In this document: positions 12,216-22,079 of the stretch, one piece after another | Layout: each line of letters begins with the position of its first letter | Position numbering within the stretch: position 1 is the first letter of the stretch | Assembly (NCBI GenBank): GCA_004764695.1 | Contig: SMSO01000033.1 | Coordinates: 2,743,001 to 2,807,000, forward strand | Reading direction: 5' to 3' | Length of the DNA stretch: 64,000 bases | From: Schizochytrium sp. TIO01 | Lineage: Eukaryota; Sar; Bigyra; Thraustochytrida; Thraustochytriidae | Made by a program: the position numbers and the translations under genes | The notes under the pieces: generated by a model | The model's input: the letters and a program-made list of their open reading frames with translations, nothing else | The model's database searches: none | Told to the model about the DNA's origin: nothing

Positions 12216-14489
12216 ATGGTGGTGAGACCACTCAAGACGTACCGTAGTGAGATGCGGAAGCTGAGCGAAAAGATGGGTGTGATTGAAAATACAATGACCA
12301 AGCAAGAGGCGGAGAACTTAGATGCCATGCTCGTGGAAATCGCAGCTGCCCGGTGGCAACTGCCCATGTTGGAGGCATTCAAGGAGTGCATGAGCTCTGA
12401 AGTGATTCACTCCATCAGCACCAAAAATGACCGTGCCAATATCTTTGTCTGCTTCGCCTCCATCCGCGACTCGGCGAGGGACCCCGAAAACGACCTCGAC
12501 TCCATGATGCACGAATTCAACGACATCGTTGCCAAACTTACCTTGCCCGACTCTGCACTTGGCATTAGCGAACTCGTTGCTCTCGAGTTTCGCATCCAGA
12601 CGGTTCTCAGCAAATTCGCAGGCCCTGTGCCGCCCCCTGTGCATGAGCGTGTCATCAACGATGAATCCACGCAACATACACAATCTGGGGAACGTGAACA
12701 TGCCGACAGTATCAATGATGATGATGATGATGATGATGAGGCAGGTGAAGGTCCTGCAACTCAAGCTCCTCGCGATGATAGTGATGACGAGGACGATGGC
12801 AAGGAAGCAAAAGCAGGCAAAAGCGACAAGAGCTCTGATGGGAGTAGCGAAGCAAGTGCTCTCCGCACAGACCCGCCGAGCAAAGACCCTGCCACGAAAC
12901 TGCGCAAAGCCATTGACTCCACTTGGGTTGAGGAAGATGATATAATGAGCGCAGAAGATAACATCAATCTTTGGCCTGCTCGTGCTGCAGCTAAACTTGC
13001 TCGCGACAGCCTTGAAGAAATAGTTGAGGCCTACCGCACCGCACAACGTTCTCGGCCTCGAGGCAACCGCCGTGGTGGACAGAACCAAAGTGACAAGAAC
13101 TTGCAAGATGCCCACAATCTCTTCTGGGCATTTGAGACAGCACACAGCTGGCCTGACTTTATCAAACTCCTAGAAGAGTTCATGCGTTTCTGCCAAACTT
13201 TTGTAGTCCAACACCCACCCAAGCTTCTTCAACTCATGCGCCAAGGTCGTCAAGCAATCAGCCGTGCGAGCTCCCAGAGTGCCTCCATGCATGGGAATGA
13301 TGATGACGACGATGTTGTCATCAGAAACCGCAATACAAGTCTCTTGGGACCTGCCACTCCGCGGAGTCATCTTCGCAGGCCCACAAAGGTGGCGCAACAT
13401 TCATCTGCTGCACCACGTAGCGCACACCAGCAGCATATGGCGTCTTCCTCTTCTCCTCCTTCGAACAGAGTGCAAGGGGGCATCCCCCGCTCTAAACTCT
13501 ACACACAGTTGCAGAATGAGTTCCTTCGACGCCACGGCAACTCATACGAAGAATGGGAAAAGCTTCGAAACCTGACACCCTTCGACGCTCGCGAGAAGGT
13601 CACTACATTCGTTCAAAGTGCTGTAGCTGCCAATTCGTCAATGCCTCCCACCCGTAGTGCGGACATTATCGTGCACCACAATTCCAACCATGATTCGCAT
13701 CACCACCACCACAACCACCATCAGCATGAATCTGACGAGCTTCTTGATGAAAGTCGCTTTCACTATAATATGCACGGCTCTCACAGCAAGCGAAAGTTAC
13801 ATGCTGAAGTTCCCAAGCACTACGCTTCCGGCAAGCGTTCCCGTCACCATGATGATGACCATGACGATGGTTTCCCCCATATGGCTCCTATGGATGACAA
13901 CGACGATAGGGATACTGTCGTGGATGCTGCAAAAGCGTTGCGCGAAAACTCCAGGATGCTTCGCAACAAATTCAAAGATCCCTTGGATCTTATGCTTCTT
14001 CAGAGCAAGAAGCTAACCATCCAACCTGCTGCTACATCTTCAGGGCTTGCTGAGGGAGAGTCCTCGCCTACAAGCACCATGGCAGGTGCGCGGCCACGAC
14101 CCCGCGCAAAGCGTCGGCTAGAATACGATTCTAACCCCGAGAATGATTCTCCCTTCGCATCACAGTTTGGTCAAGATGAAAACCGATCTCCAGCCCATCA
14201 AGATGACCGTGCTAGCCACATTAATTCTGACACTCTCTTTGAACGGGCCATCAAACCCTTACGCAAGACACGCCGAAAGCCTGTTCCATGGACAATGAAG
14301 GAGACCGATGCTTTGGTTAATGGCGTTCGTATTCATGGTAAGGGTAATTGGGCGGAGATCTTGCGTGAGAACCGACCTGCGTTTCACTCGACCCGTACTA
14401 GTGTCTCCCTCAAAGATCGGTACCGCAATATTGAGTTGAAGCGGGTAAAGGATGATAAGGATGAAGCTGAAAGCGCAGTTGCTGAGTAA
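12216..14489 (+). CDS. Telobox Myb (TRF/TBF1-like) DNA-binding protein
   Basis: Single-exon, 757-residue protein with one C-terminal Myb/SANT domain (about 686-745). It has the tryptophan spacing W-T-x-x-E and N-W, and a third helix reading VSLKDRYRN (730-738), which matches the telobox signature V-D-L-K-D-K-W-R-N of TRF1/TRF2, Taz1 and Tbf1 proteins. These bind double-stranded telomeric TTAGGG repeats and, for Tbf1-like members, promoters. The N-terminal 130 residues are predicted by eye to be helical and could be a dimerisation domain like TRFH, but I cannot show that. The middle is disordered: an Asp run near 170, Ser-rich stretches, a His-rich run near 490, and basic clusters likely to be nuclear signals. 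A telomere or promoter binding role follows from the telobox. The specific orthology is uncertain. Confidence 0.85.
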   Translation: MVVRPLKTYRSEMRKLSEKMGVIENTMTKQEAENLDAMLVEIAAARWQLPMLEAFKECMSSEVIHSISTKNDRANIFVCFASIRDSARDPENDLDSMMHEFNDIVAKLTLPDSALGISELVALEFRIQTVLSKFAGPVPPPVHERVINDESTQHTQSGEREHADSINDDDDDDDEAGEGPATQAPRDDSDDEDDGKEAKAGKSDKSSDGSSEASALRTDPPSKDPATKLRKAIDSTWVEEDDIMSAEDNINLWPARAAAKLARDSLEEIVEAYRTAQRSRPRGNRRGGQNQSDKNLQDAHNLFWAFETAHSWPDFIKLLEEFMRFCQTFVVQHPPKLLQLMRQGRQAISRASSQSASMHGNDDDDDVVIRNRNTSLLGPATPRSHLRRPTKVAQHSSAAPRSAHQQHMASSSSPPSNRVQGGIPRSKLYTQLQNEFLRRHGNSYEEWEKLRNLTPFDAREKVTTFVQSAVAANSSMPPTRSADIIVHHNSNHDSHHHHHNHHQHESDELLDESRFHYNMHGSHSKRKLHAEVPKHYASGKRSRHHDDDHDDGFPHMAPMDDNDDRDTVVDAAKALRENSRMLRNKFKDPLDLMLLQSKKLTIQPAATSSGLAEGESSPTSTMAGARPRPRAKRRLEYDSNPENDSPFASQFGQDENRSPAHQDDRASHINSDTLFERAIKPLRKTRRKPVPWTMKETDALVNGVRIHGKGNWAEILRENRPAFHSTRTSVSLKDRYRNIELKRVKDDKDEAESAVAE

Positions 14490-16281
14490 ATGTTAATGTA
14501 GGATAGTAAGCAAGCACTTTGCCAAAAGAAGCGAGCAGGCTAACAACTACACGTTTTTGCTCAAATGTTCTCGTATTGCGTTGAAAAGGAGCTCACTCCA
14601 TCCACATTGTTTTCCGTTTGTCACTTTGTCTTTTAAGTCAAATGCTTGAAGGAGGAGTGTCGATAGATTGAAGAACCCCATATATTTGCAGCTTTCTGAA
14701 ATTATTCTTCTTCTAATGGCAGTAAGTAACAAGCCAAATATGACCCTTAATTTCCAACTTCTCGCTCTCTCTTGGCGAACCATTCTTTACGCGCATGCTT
14801 GCTTGTGTAGCCTCCTAATATCGCTTTGCGTAATCTATAAACACATATTCAAGATTATTGGTGCGTTGAGGACCCAAGTTGAGTTCAAGATCCTGTTTAC
14901 CAGGATGCTATTTTAAATAGTTGCTGTAGTTTTTGCTTGGGGAAAAAGTACAGAGACGCACGCAATGTCCTAGACCTTCAACGACAACTTTACACAAATA
15001 CACTAGTTCTTGCATGAAGATAACTTAGCTGGAACGTATTTTTAGTTTAAGCGCTCAAAAAGAAATGTGAATGATCAAAATTTACTATTTCTTTTGTACA
15101 AGCTTTATTCTACAAATCCTCAGGTGCTCCTACCGTCTGATAATTTCAAACACTCTCCTGTCTTGTCCCTCCAAAGTAGTATTGTTTTCTTGGATTAAAA
15201 CTTAACCTGTAGCTCCCATCATCTCTCTAGGCTTTCCCTTGATATTTCTTTACTTCCGGGGCCGAATGATCACAAACTACTCTTCTTCTTCGCTTACTAC
15301 TTCCCGGAGGGCAGCCTGCAACCATCGTCATCCCAGTGTACCCAGAAACACACCTATTTCATAGTCCTGTTCCAAGAACCAAGTTTTCCTTTGTTTTTCA
15401 AGCACATCTAGTGCCTATGTAATGAATAATGAACCTGAGATTTGCAGTGGCTAAGAAGCCACTGCCCAGACCGCTTACTACTTGAACTATGCTTACGCTA
15501 CTTCATCTTCTGCGTTGGCCCAACCTCTTAAAGCTCTGCTACAACTGTAAGCTCGAGTGTTCTACCACGATACTTCCTCGTGGCGCCTTTTGGTGTACTC
15601 AACTGCTTCAACTCAATGTGATGACAACCACAGATGATAAATGCAATACAGTAAGTGCCCTTGAATAACTGCTGTAAAATCCCCGCTTAGTGTCTGCCGC
15701 TGCTACTATTCTCAAGTGAAGAAATGAAATCGTCAGCAAGCCCTCCCTTAGTGGTGCTGACTTGTCTTGTAGCACTGAGTAGCAACATAGCAGTCAGCAA
15801 GCAGTCAGCAGTGTGACGACGATTGTGAGTGATGGTGCTGATGATAATGCTGATCATCAATGTATGGAAGAAACCAATCAACGTAGCACCTCACAACTAT
15901 CGTAGCCATGAATGCAAAGAGTGACAATCGAAAGGCCTACTAGGGACCTAGTATTGTTAACTAGGCCCTTGATGATGCTACTCGGAAGCACAATTCTATG
16001 TCCCCTCTTTTATGAGCTGCTTTCGCCTTATTGTCCCTAATAAAACATGGGCCGCCACGCCAGTCATTACAGTACTTAGGATACAAGACTATTTAATTTT
16101 CATTTTAACAATTTTCATTAAAACTTTGCATTGCAAAACATCGTAGGTACCTATGTATTGCACTCAATCAGTTGAGTAGGTAGGAACACTAGCTACACAT
16201 TGCACAGAGACTGGACAAACCCGAAACAGAAGCTTGCAACCAGCATCGACTTCTCGCTAGAACGCCAGACACAACCGCAAA
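14490..16281. other. Intergenic region
   Basis: I see no gene, RNA gene or notable repeat in these 1.8 kb. Short open frames near 14547-14916 and 15687-15881 have no coding character. The right end is the presumed promoter and 5' UTR of the phosphoserine phosphatase gene. Confidence 0.6.
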
Positions 16282-17378
16282 ATGCTCGCCGCCGTCGCCT
16301 CCCGCTCTAGCAAGAGCCTCGTGCGCAACCTGCAGCCGCAGACACGCGCCATGTCCACCATGAAGCACGAGGAGGTGCTCAAGCTGTGGAAGTCCGCCAA
16401 GGCAGTCTGCTTTGACGTCGATAGCACTGTTGTCACCGAAGAGGGCATCGATGTGCTCGCTGACCACTGTGGTGCAGGTAAGTGAACTTGGCGTAAACTC
16501 AGACTCAGAACTCTGTGCCAAAAGATTGGTTCTTCGATTAACGGTATCGAGTGAGATCGCACGAATCTTCTGCACACGTCACGATGCTAGTGTATCAAAC
16601 TCAACATGAAGAAGTCTTCGCGCTCTGAAAATATAAGCCACGCTAAGATGATGTGTAAAGAAACCCATGCAGATCCTTCTGATATGCTTAACCAAACTAC
16701 TGATTCACAAAGATCCAGCTTTGCGAAACAGGAGTGAAGTCTCAAAGCAGAACTTGAAAACTAATATGCTAACTTCTGGGGTATAAAATATGTCCAATGT
16801 TACGCTTATAAAACACAGGTGAGGCTGTCGCTGCCTGGACTCGCAAGGCCATGGGTGGCTCTGTGCCCTTCCACGAGGCTCTCGAGGCTCGCCTGAACCT
16901 CTTCGGCCCTTCTACCCACGACATCAAGGCCTGTAACGAAAAGCACCCGCTTGTGCTTACCCCGGGTGTGGCTGAGCTTATCAAGACTCTTCATGAGCGC
17001 GACGTCCATGTTTACCTTGTTTCTGGTGGCTTTCGCCAGATGATCAACCCCCTGGCTGACATTCTTGGTATCTCTAAGGACCGCATCTACGCCAACAACC
17101 TCCTGTTCAAGGAGGACGGATCTTTTGCTGGTTTTGATTCTGAGGAGCCTACCTCTCGTGCTGGTGGCAAGGCAAAGGTTGTTAAGTTCCTTAAGGAGAA
17201 GCACGGCTACTCCCCTATCTTCATGATTGGTGACGGTGCCACTGACATGGAGGCCCGTCCCCCCGCTGATGCTTTCATTGGCTTTGGTGGTATTGCTGTG
17301 CGTGAGGTTGTCAAGGAGGGTGCTGACTGGTTCGTCACTGACATGGATGACCTCATCCAGCCCCTCAAGGAGGCATAA
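16282..17378 (+). CDS. PSPH: Phosphoserine phosphatase, two exons
   Basis: Catalyses the last step of the phosphorylated serine pathway, O-phosphoserine to serine. Exon 1 is 16282-16477 and exon 2 is 16819-17378, with a 341-bp GTAAGT...CAG intron that splits a Gly codon. The joined protein has 251 residues. HAD-family motifs are intact: DVDST (45-49, nucleophile and acid/base Asp), SGG (motif II), a motif III Lys and GDGATDMEA (motif IV). The capping segment R-K-A-M-G-G-x-V-P-F is typical of eukaryotic PSPH. The first 23 residues carry Arg, Lys, Ser and Ala but no acidic residue and resemble an organelle targeting peptide; Met24 would give a cytosolic form of normal length. The 3' end is 250 bp from the convergent Sfi1-like gene. 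Confidence 0.95.
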
Positions 17379-17629
17379 AAAACTACCTTTTAGTTTGATG
17401 TTTCATTTTATACTTTTTCTTTTCCTTCACAATTTGTTCTATCACTATTGACATTCGTCAGAAAAGTCCTTATGCTTAATTATCAAATGCACCTCATTTG
17501 TTCAAAGCAGACTGTTGCAGAATGAAAAATATGGATTAACTCTAATAATTTACAATTATTTTCTTATGTAAGTGGCCTTGGTCGACAATTCTCTGCTAAG
17601 AATGTCTTTACACCTCTTTCATGCAAAAA

Positions 17630-19669
17630 TTACCTATCTTTCTCCGAATTGTTACTAAATGAAGCTACTGCCCAGGCTTCATGGATAGTTCTGCTTTTCT
17701 TGCTTCGCCCTACGGTAAGGACGCTATCCTCATCACTTTCATCGCTTTCATCACTGCCTTCACTTTCACTTTCACTACTTTCTCCACTTTCGTCTTCAGA
17801 AGACCAAGATAGAGACGACGAAGAAGAGCAACTTGGGCTGAAGTGGCTGTGCAAAGTTGAGCTTGGTGAAAAAATTGATGATTGTTGGGCTGGCGAAAAT
17901 GCAGGTGCATCTTGTGCTGCTCGAAAGTCAGCAAAAGGCCTTCCTAGGAATGCGCGTGCCTCTAGATCGGCTAATTTCCGTGGATCATGGACCTCTTGTA
18001 AATAGTTCAATAACGCGTGATGTGCACCATACCCTTCGACTTGCATTTTATCATATGCGTCGGCGGACGCAGAACTTTGAGAGCTCTGGCTCCGCCGTGC
18101 CCAAGCGTTCTGCCTCATACTTCGTTTAAGCAAGGATAGATACTTCTTATCGTAGAGGTGGTCAAGAGCAGACATGAGTGCTTCGTGTCGCAAACTCTGT
18201 TGTTCTTCACATACCGTTTCTAATTGCTGACGTTTTGACTTGAGCTGGTCTAGCTTGCCAGATTGTCTCAAGAGATTAAGACTTGTACGAGGATTTGTAG
18301 GTCCTTCAATTCGTTGCTTCTGGTGAGCAGCAAATTCATAGTCTAATACATTTACTTCTGCACAACCAATGTCATCTCTACTTGCTCCATCTTCATCTTC
18401 ATATTCCCAGTAAACTTGTCCTGAGAGCTCTCGTGCACAGCGTTCCTCACGAGCTTGCTGAAGAAGTTGCTTGCGGAAGCTCTCCATATCCAAAGGGAAA
18501 TCATCGTTTGTATCCTCATTGGTATTCTCCTCTTCACTGGAATCGTCCATAAACACTTTCTCCTCCTCCACTGGAAGAGTATCATCAGACTCATCTGGCA
18601 AGATCTGTGAAGCAGCTTTGGCAATTTCTTCGCGTACACTGGGTAGCACGAAGACTCGTTCGCGCTGATTAAAGTATCTTTTTGCTGCTTTATTCACGAT
18701 CCATTCGAGATGAGCCGCTCTACACTCCAGACGCCACGTACGCACTGCCCACGTATGCCACCATTGCAGACAACCCACCGCCAGACGACCTATAGTGCTG
18801 AGCCTTACATAAGCCCTTCTCGCGTTTTGACTTGATTGAAGAACAGCATACCACTTCACAAAAACTCCCCTTACTTGTGATGACAAAAGTATTTCTTCGC
18901 GATGTGCCTGCACCACCGCATGCATACCTACAAATGTACGATGGAGAGCACGAGTATTATAAAGGTGAAGTGCAGACGAACATGCAATAGCTTCCTTGGA
19001 ATTTGCCATCTTCACGAGCCACTTTAAACGACGAAAACAGGTTCGTTGCAAAATACTCAGGAAGAGTAGTTTCCAGCGACGATGAAAATCATGCCATGCA
19101 GTCCACCTTAATAGAACCACGCGCTTCAGACGCGTAGAAATAAATGGTCTGGCTCGACCGTTAAGAGCATACGCCCACTGGCGTTGCGATGAAAGTCTTA
19201 CAGCTTTCCATTGTACCATTGATTTTCTTAGGCGGCGTTCAGCGAGCCGAACATTCATCTTGTCCTCAAATCTCCGGCAACGAAGATGCAGGCCACATAC
19301 GAAAGTGTGCCATTGTGCGAGGATCTTCTTAAGAATCTTAAGCTGGCCTTGGCGCACATTCCAACACCATGAAGCCCATGCTTCCCGCAATTCTGCATTT
19401 GTCCAGTGGAGCATACATCTTCTCAAAATGACGCGATGTTTTTTTCTTTCTGCCGCAGTTTTTTGCCAGACATCAAAGCTCCAGGCAAGCTTCGCAAGCC
19501 TCGTTGCCCGTGCTTCTATTCGTTCTTGGGCAGCTCTCCGTTGCAAAAGACCAGCTCCAAAGCTCGCGAACTCTAGCTGCCTTGCCAGTGAGCCTGTCAC
19601 CTCGGTTTTACGCCTCTCCCCAGGTCTTCTTGTGTTTGGCCGTGCAGAAAGCGACCAGACCATCACCAC
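17630..19669 (-). CDS. Sfi1-like centrin-binding repeat protein (putative)
   Basis: Single-exon, 679-residue basic protein. The N-terminal half (about 50-330) holds a series of Trp-centred helical units at irregular 25-40 residue spacing, of the kind L-x2-W-x5-W or L-x3-F-x2-W-K/R. This is the pattern of Sfi1 repeats, which bind centrin/calmodulin along a long helix in centrosomes, basal bodies and spindle pole bodies. The middle is acidic (about 350-410), then come helical segments and a Ser-rich C-terminus with a long Ser/Glu/Asp run (about 600-660). The start is the first ATG after an in-frame stop. An 11-codon upstream frame (19737-19702) lies in the leader. Repeat identity is judged by eye, and another Trp-rich coiled-coil or IQ protein is possible. 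Confidence 0.55.
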   Translation of the reverse strand: MVMVWSLSARPNTRRPGERRKTEVTGSLARQLEFASFGAGLLQRRAAQERIEARATRLAKLAWSFDVWQKTAAERKKHRVILRRCMLHWTNAELREAWASWCWNVRQGQLKILKKILAQWHTFVCGLHLRCRRFEDKMNVRLAERRLRKSMVQWKAVRLSSQRQWAYALNGRARPFISTRLKRVVLLRWTAWHDFHRRWKLLFLSILQRTCFRRLKWLVKMANSKEAIACSSALHLYNTRALHRTFVGMHAVVQAHREEILLSSQVRGVFVKWYAVLQSSQNARRAYVRLSTIGRLAVGCLQWWHTWAVRTWRLECRAAHLEWIVNKAAKRYFNQRERVFVLPSVREEIAKAASQILPDESDDTLPVEEEKVFMDDSSEEENTNEDTNDDFPLDMESFRKQLLQQAREERCARELSGQVYWEYEDEDGASRDDIGCAEVNVLDYEFAAHQKQRIEGPTNPRTSLNLLRQSGKLDQLKSKRQQLETVCEEQQSLRHEALMSALDHLYDKKYLSLLKRSMRQNAWARRSQSSQSSASADAYDKMQVEGYGAHHALLNYLQEVHDPRKLADLEARAFLGRPFADFRAAQDAPAFSPAQQSSIFSPSSTLHSHFSPSCSSSSSLSWSSEDESGESSESESEGSDESDESDEDSVLTVGRSKKSRTIHEAWAVASFSNNSEKDR

Positions 19670-21855
19670 CCACTCGCAAATGCAGCCTGTGCTTCGAAAT
19701 GCTATTTACTTGCGCCAACCTCGGCCGTTGTTTCCATGAGATCCTCGATTCCGTCGGGTCCCAAGACTCCAAGTTTTCTACTTCGATTCATACGTTGATC
19801 AAAACTACCGAGACTCCTATTGTTATCAATTTATGTCATTCAATCATCAGCTATTCCCAACTAGACCTTTGCTAAGTTAGGCTCCTAATTCCCCGTCCCT
19901 AACTCATACATACCGTAAACTTTAGTAATACCATGCTACTAAGTGTTCTTAAATCTCCTGCATTAGGAATATATCGTACATGTTGCACTCTATATCGTAC
20001 TATGCCTTTTTTTAAATAGCTGATAATAAGCAGTGCAGCTACGCAAAACTGCTATAGACCACTAGACGGCATCAGCTTAAGAGGGTTACATACTACTACT
20101 AGCTTTACCCGTATATGTAAAACACCTCATTGCTAAACGGCTAACTTTGCTACTAACAGACCCAGTGTATTTGTACATGATTAATAACTGAATATTTCCG
20201 TAGTCTTATACAAATCACGCCCCTTTGCCAAAGCTTGATCGTAGTGCATACTGTACAAGACACTTCTCTGTAGTCATATTGAAAGCTTTTAATGTTGCTT
20301 TTTCTTTTAATATTTACACACTCCCCTACAGGACCTGTTGTATGTATCTGACTCTTTCAATGCTCTTAGTATTGTCAATTCAGGTCGTAATGTCTCCAGG
20401 TCTTGTGCGATATATTTTATTGGCTCCTGCGACTGCAGAAGAGGGGAGACGAGCCACTCGTGCTGTGTGTTGCTCCTACAGTTTCCGCTATGTGTCCTTG
20501 CTACAGTATCCCTGTCTCTTGTTCTGCTGTGTTGTCATAGTATCTGCAAATGCATGGATTGATTGCTTGCTTTCTACTCTCTCTCTGCAATCTTGGCATG
20601 GCTTCTAGTGGCTTTGTACGTAGCTCCTACGCTGCTCTTCCATCGCCTTTGCTCGTTGATCGATCGATCGATGCTTGCATGCATGCCTCATCGATTGACT
20701 TGCAATGAATGAATGAATGTATGAATTAGTTAGTTCACTTTAGTTCTAAGAAATCATGAAATCATTTCTCTTCTTCTCTCTCTCTCTCTCTGCTTAATGG
20801 CTATTACTCAATTCTTGGATAGTATACTGCACTTGCGGCCCCCATTCTCTACTTTGGGGCGCCCATTGTCTACTGTGCAGAGCCTATTCTCTACTGTGCA
20901 GAGCCTCGAGTACTATGCGCTATTTTCCCTCTGCTTCTCCGTGTTTCGTGGCAGGAGCATCGGCAGCAGAGCAGCGGCAGTCATCCTTGCAGCGAGCGCG
21001 AGCACGAGGTAGGTCGGCGGCGGGGACGGAGACGGCGCGCGGGCGCGGCGCGGAGGTCCCAGGGCACCGTGGGGGAGGGATCGCGCGGAGGCGAAGGCGG
21101 CGGGAGCGGCAGTGCCGCCGGAAGGCAGGCATGGAGGCCGCCATCGCCGCAGCTCGCTCGCCCTCCTATGTGTATATGGACAAACAAGGACGTATATAGG
21201 TTGACTTCCATTCTGCTGGGCGGTGCAATGGACTCCAATGAACAGCAGAGGAAGCATGCGTAGCGACGGAGAGCTGCCGTTAGGCCTGCGCCAGCAGGGT
21301 TGCTACGTGTGTGGAGGTCGTCTTATTGTTTTCTGTTTTTCGCATTACATTATATTGTCTTATTATGATGATGCTATGGTTAATAGATGTTTGTATGTAG
21401 AGGTTGAGGACGGAAAAACTGACGCGAGGACGATGTGCTTTTGACTTACTTTATGTTCGGGTTTGTTTCTCTTGTCGTGCCTCACTGGATGGTATGCTTC
21501 TTTTCCGTTTAATTGGATGTGGCATGTATGCTTTCTTTGAAATATCTTGATACGCTGTATATATATATATATATATGTACGCATATGCTGTGGCGATACT
21601 ATATCTGCCCGCTTGGTAAAATTGTGGGACTATCCTCAACCATGATGTTGACTGTGCGTGTGTGGTACACACGGATGTACAAATAAACTTATTCGACATC
21701 TCTATGGTTATATCATTTACTTATTTTCTGATACATTTCCGGGAACGCATGCTAATGCCGTTTGGTATCTGTTCGCAATGACACGACATCAACCGCACGG
21801 GTCAAACACGTTTAGAACTACTTAGGTCTTAATCCTAGCCCAAACACCAGCCAAA
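19670..21855. other. Intergenic region with GC-rich block
   Basis: No gene is supported. It contains GATC/GCAT tetramers and AATG repeats (20660-20720), CT repeats (20775-20790), a roughly 20-bp direct repeat around CTCTACTGTGCAGAGCCT (20850-20910), a strikingly GC-rich block at 20940-21150, and a TA run at 21559-21577. The open frame over the GC-rich block is Arg/Ala/Gly-rich and matches nothing known. The right end is the promoter of the complex III hinge gene. Confidence 0.55.
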
Positions 21856-22056
21856 ATGTCGGACGAGCCTGTAGACCCCCGCCCGGAGATTGAGGAGAAG
21901 TGCAAGCCGGGCTGCGCCAAGTACTGGAAGGAGTACGAGGCCTGCGCCGAGCGCGTGCAGCAGAAGGGCGAGGGCCACTGCAGCGGTCAGTACTTTGACT
22001 TTTACCACTGCATCGACCACTGCGCCGCCCCCAAGATCTTCAAGACCATCAAGTAA
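21856..22056 (+). CDS. UQCRH: Cytochrome bc1 complex hinge protein (subunit 6)
   Basis: A 66-residue acidic subunit of mitochondrial complex III that helps dock cytochrome c on cytochrome c1 in the intermembrane space. It has six cysteines (16, 20, 30, 42, 52, 56). C20-x9-C30 and C42-x9-C52 form the twin Cx9C arrangement of proteins oxidatively folded by the Mia40 route. The C-terminal K-I-F-K-x-I-K is typical of the family. Length fits the mature domain of yeast QCR6 and human UQCRH, without the long acidic leader. Its stop codon is only 23 bp from the stop codon of the convergent EPG5 gene, so the transcripts probably overlap at their 3' ends. Confidence 0.93.
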   Translation: MSDEPVDPRPEIEEKCKPGCAKYWKEYEACAERVQQKGEGHCSGQYFDFYHCIDHCAAPKIFKTIK

Positions 22057-22079
22057 GTACGATTTGACTGAGTAAAAAA

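Noticed and set aside
12318-13145. 275-codon open frame on the minus strand
   Set aside because: Antisense to the telobox Myb gene, with an Ile run that mirrors the sense Asp run.
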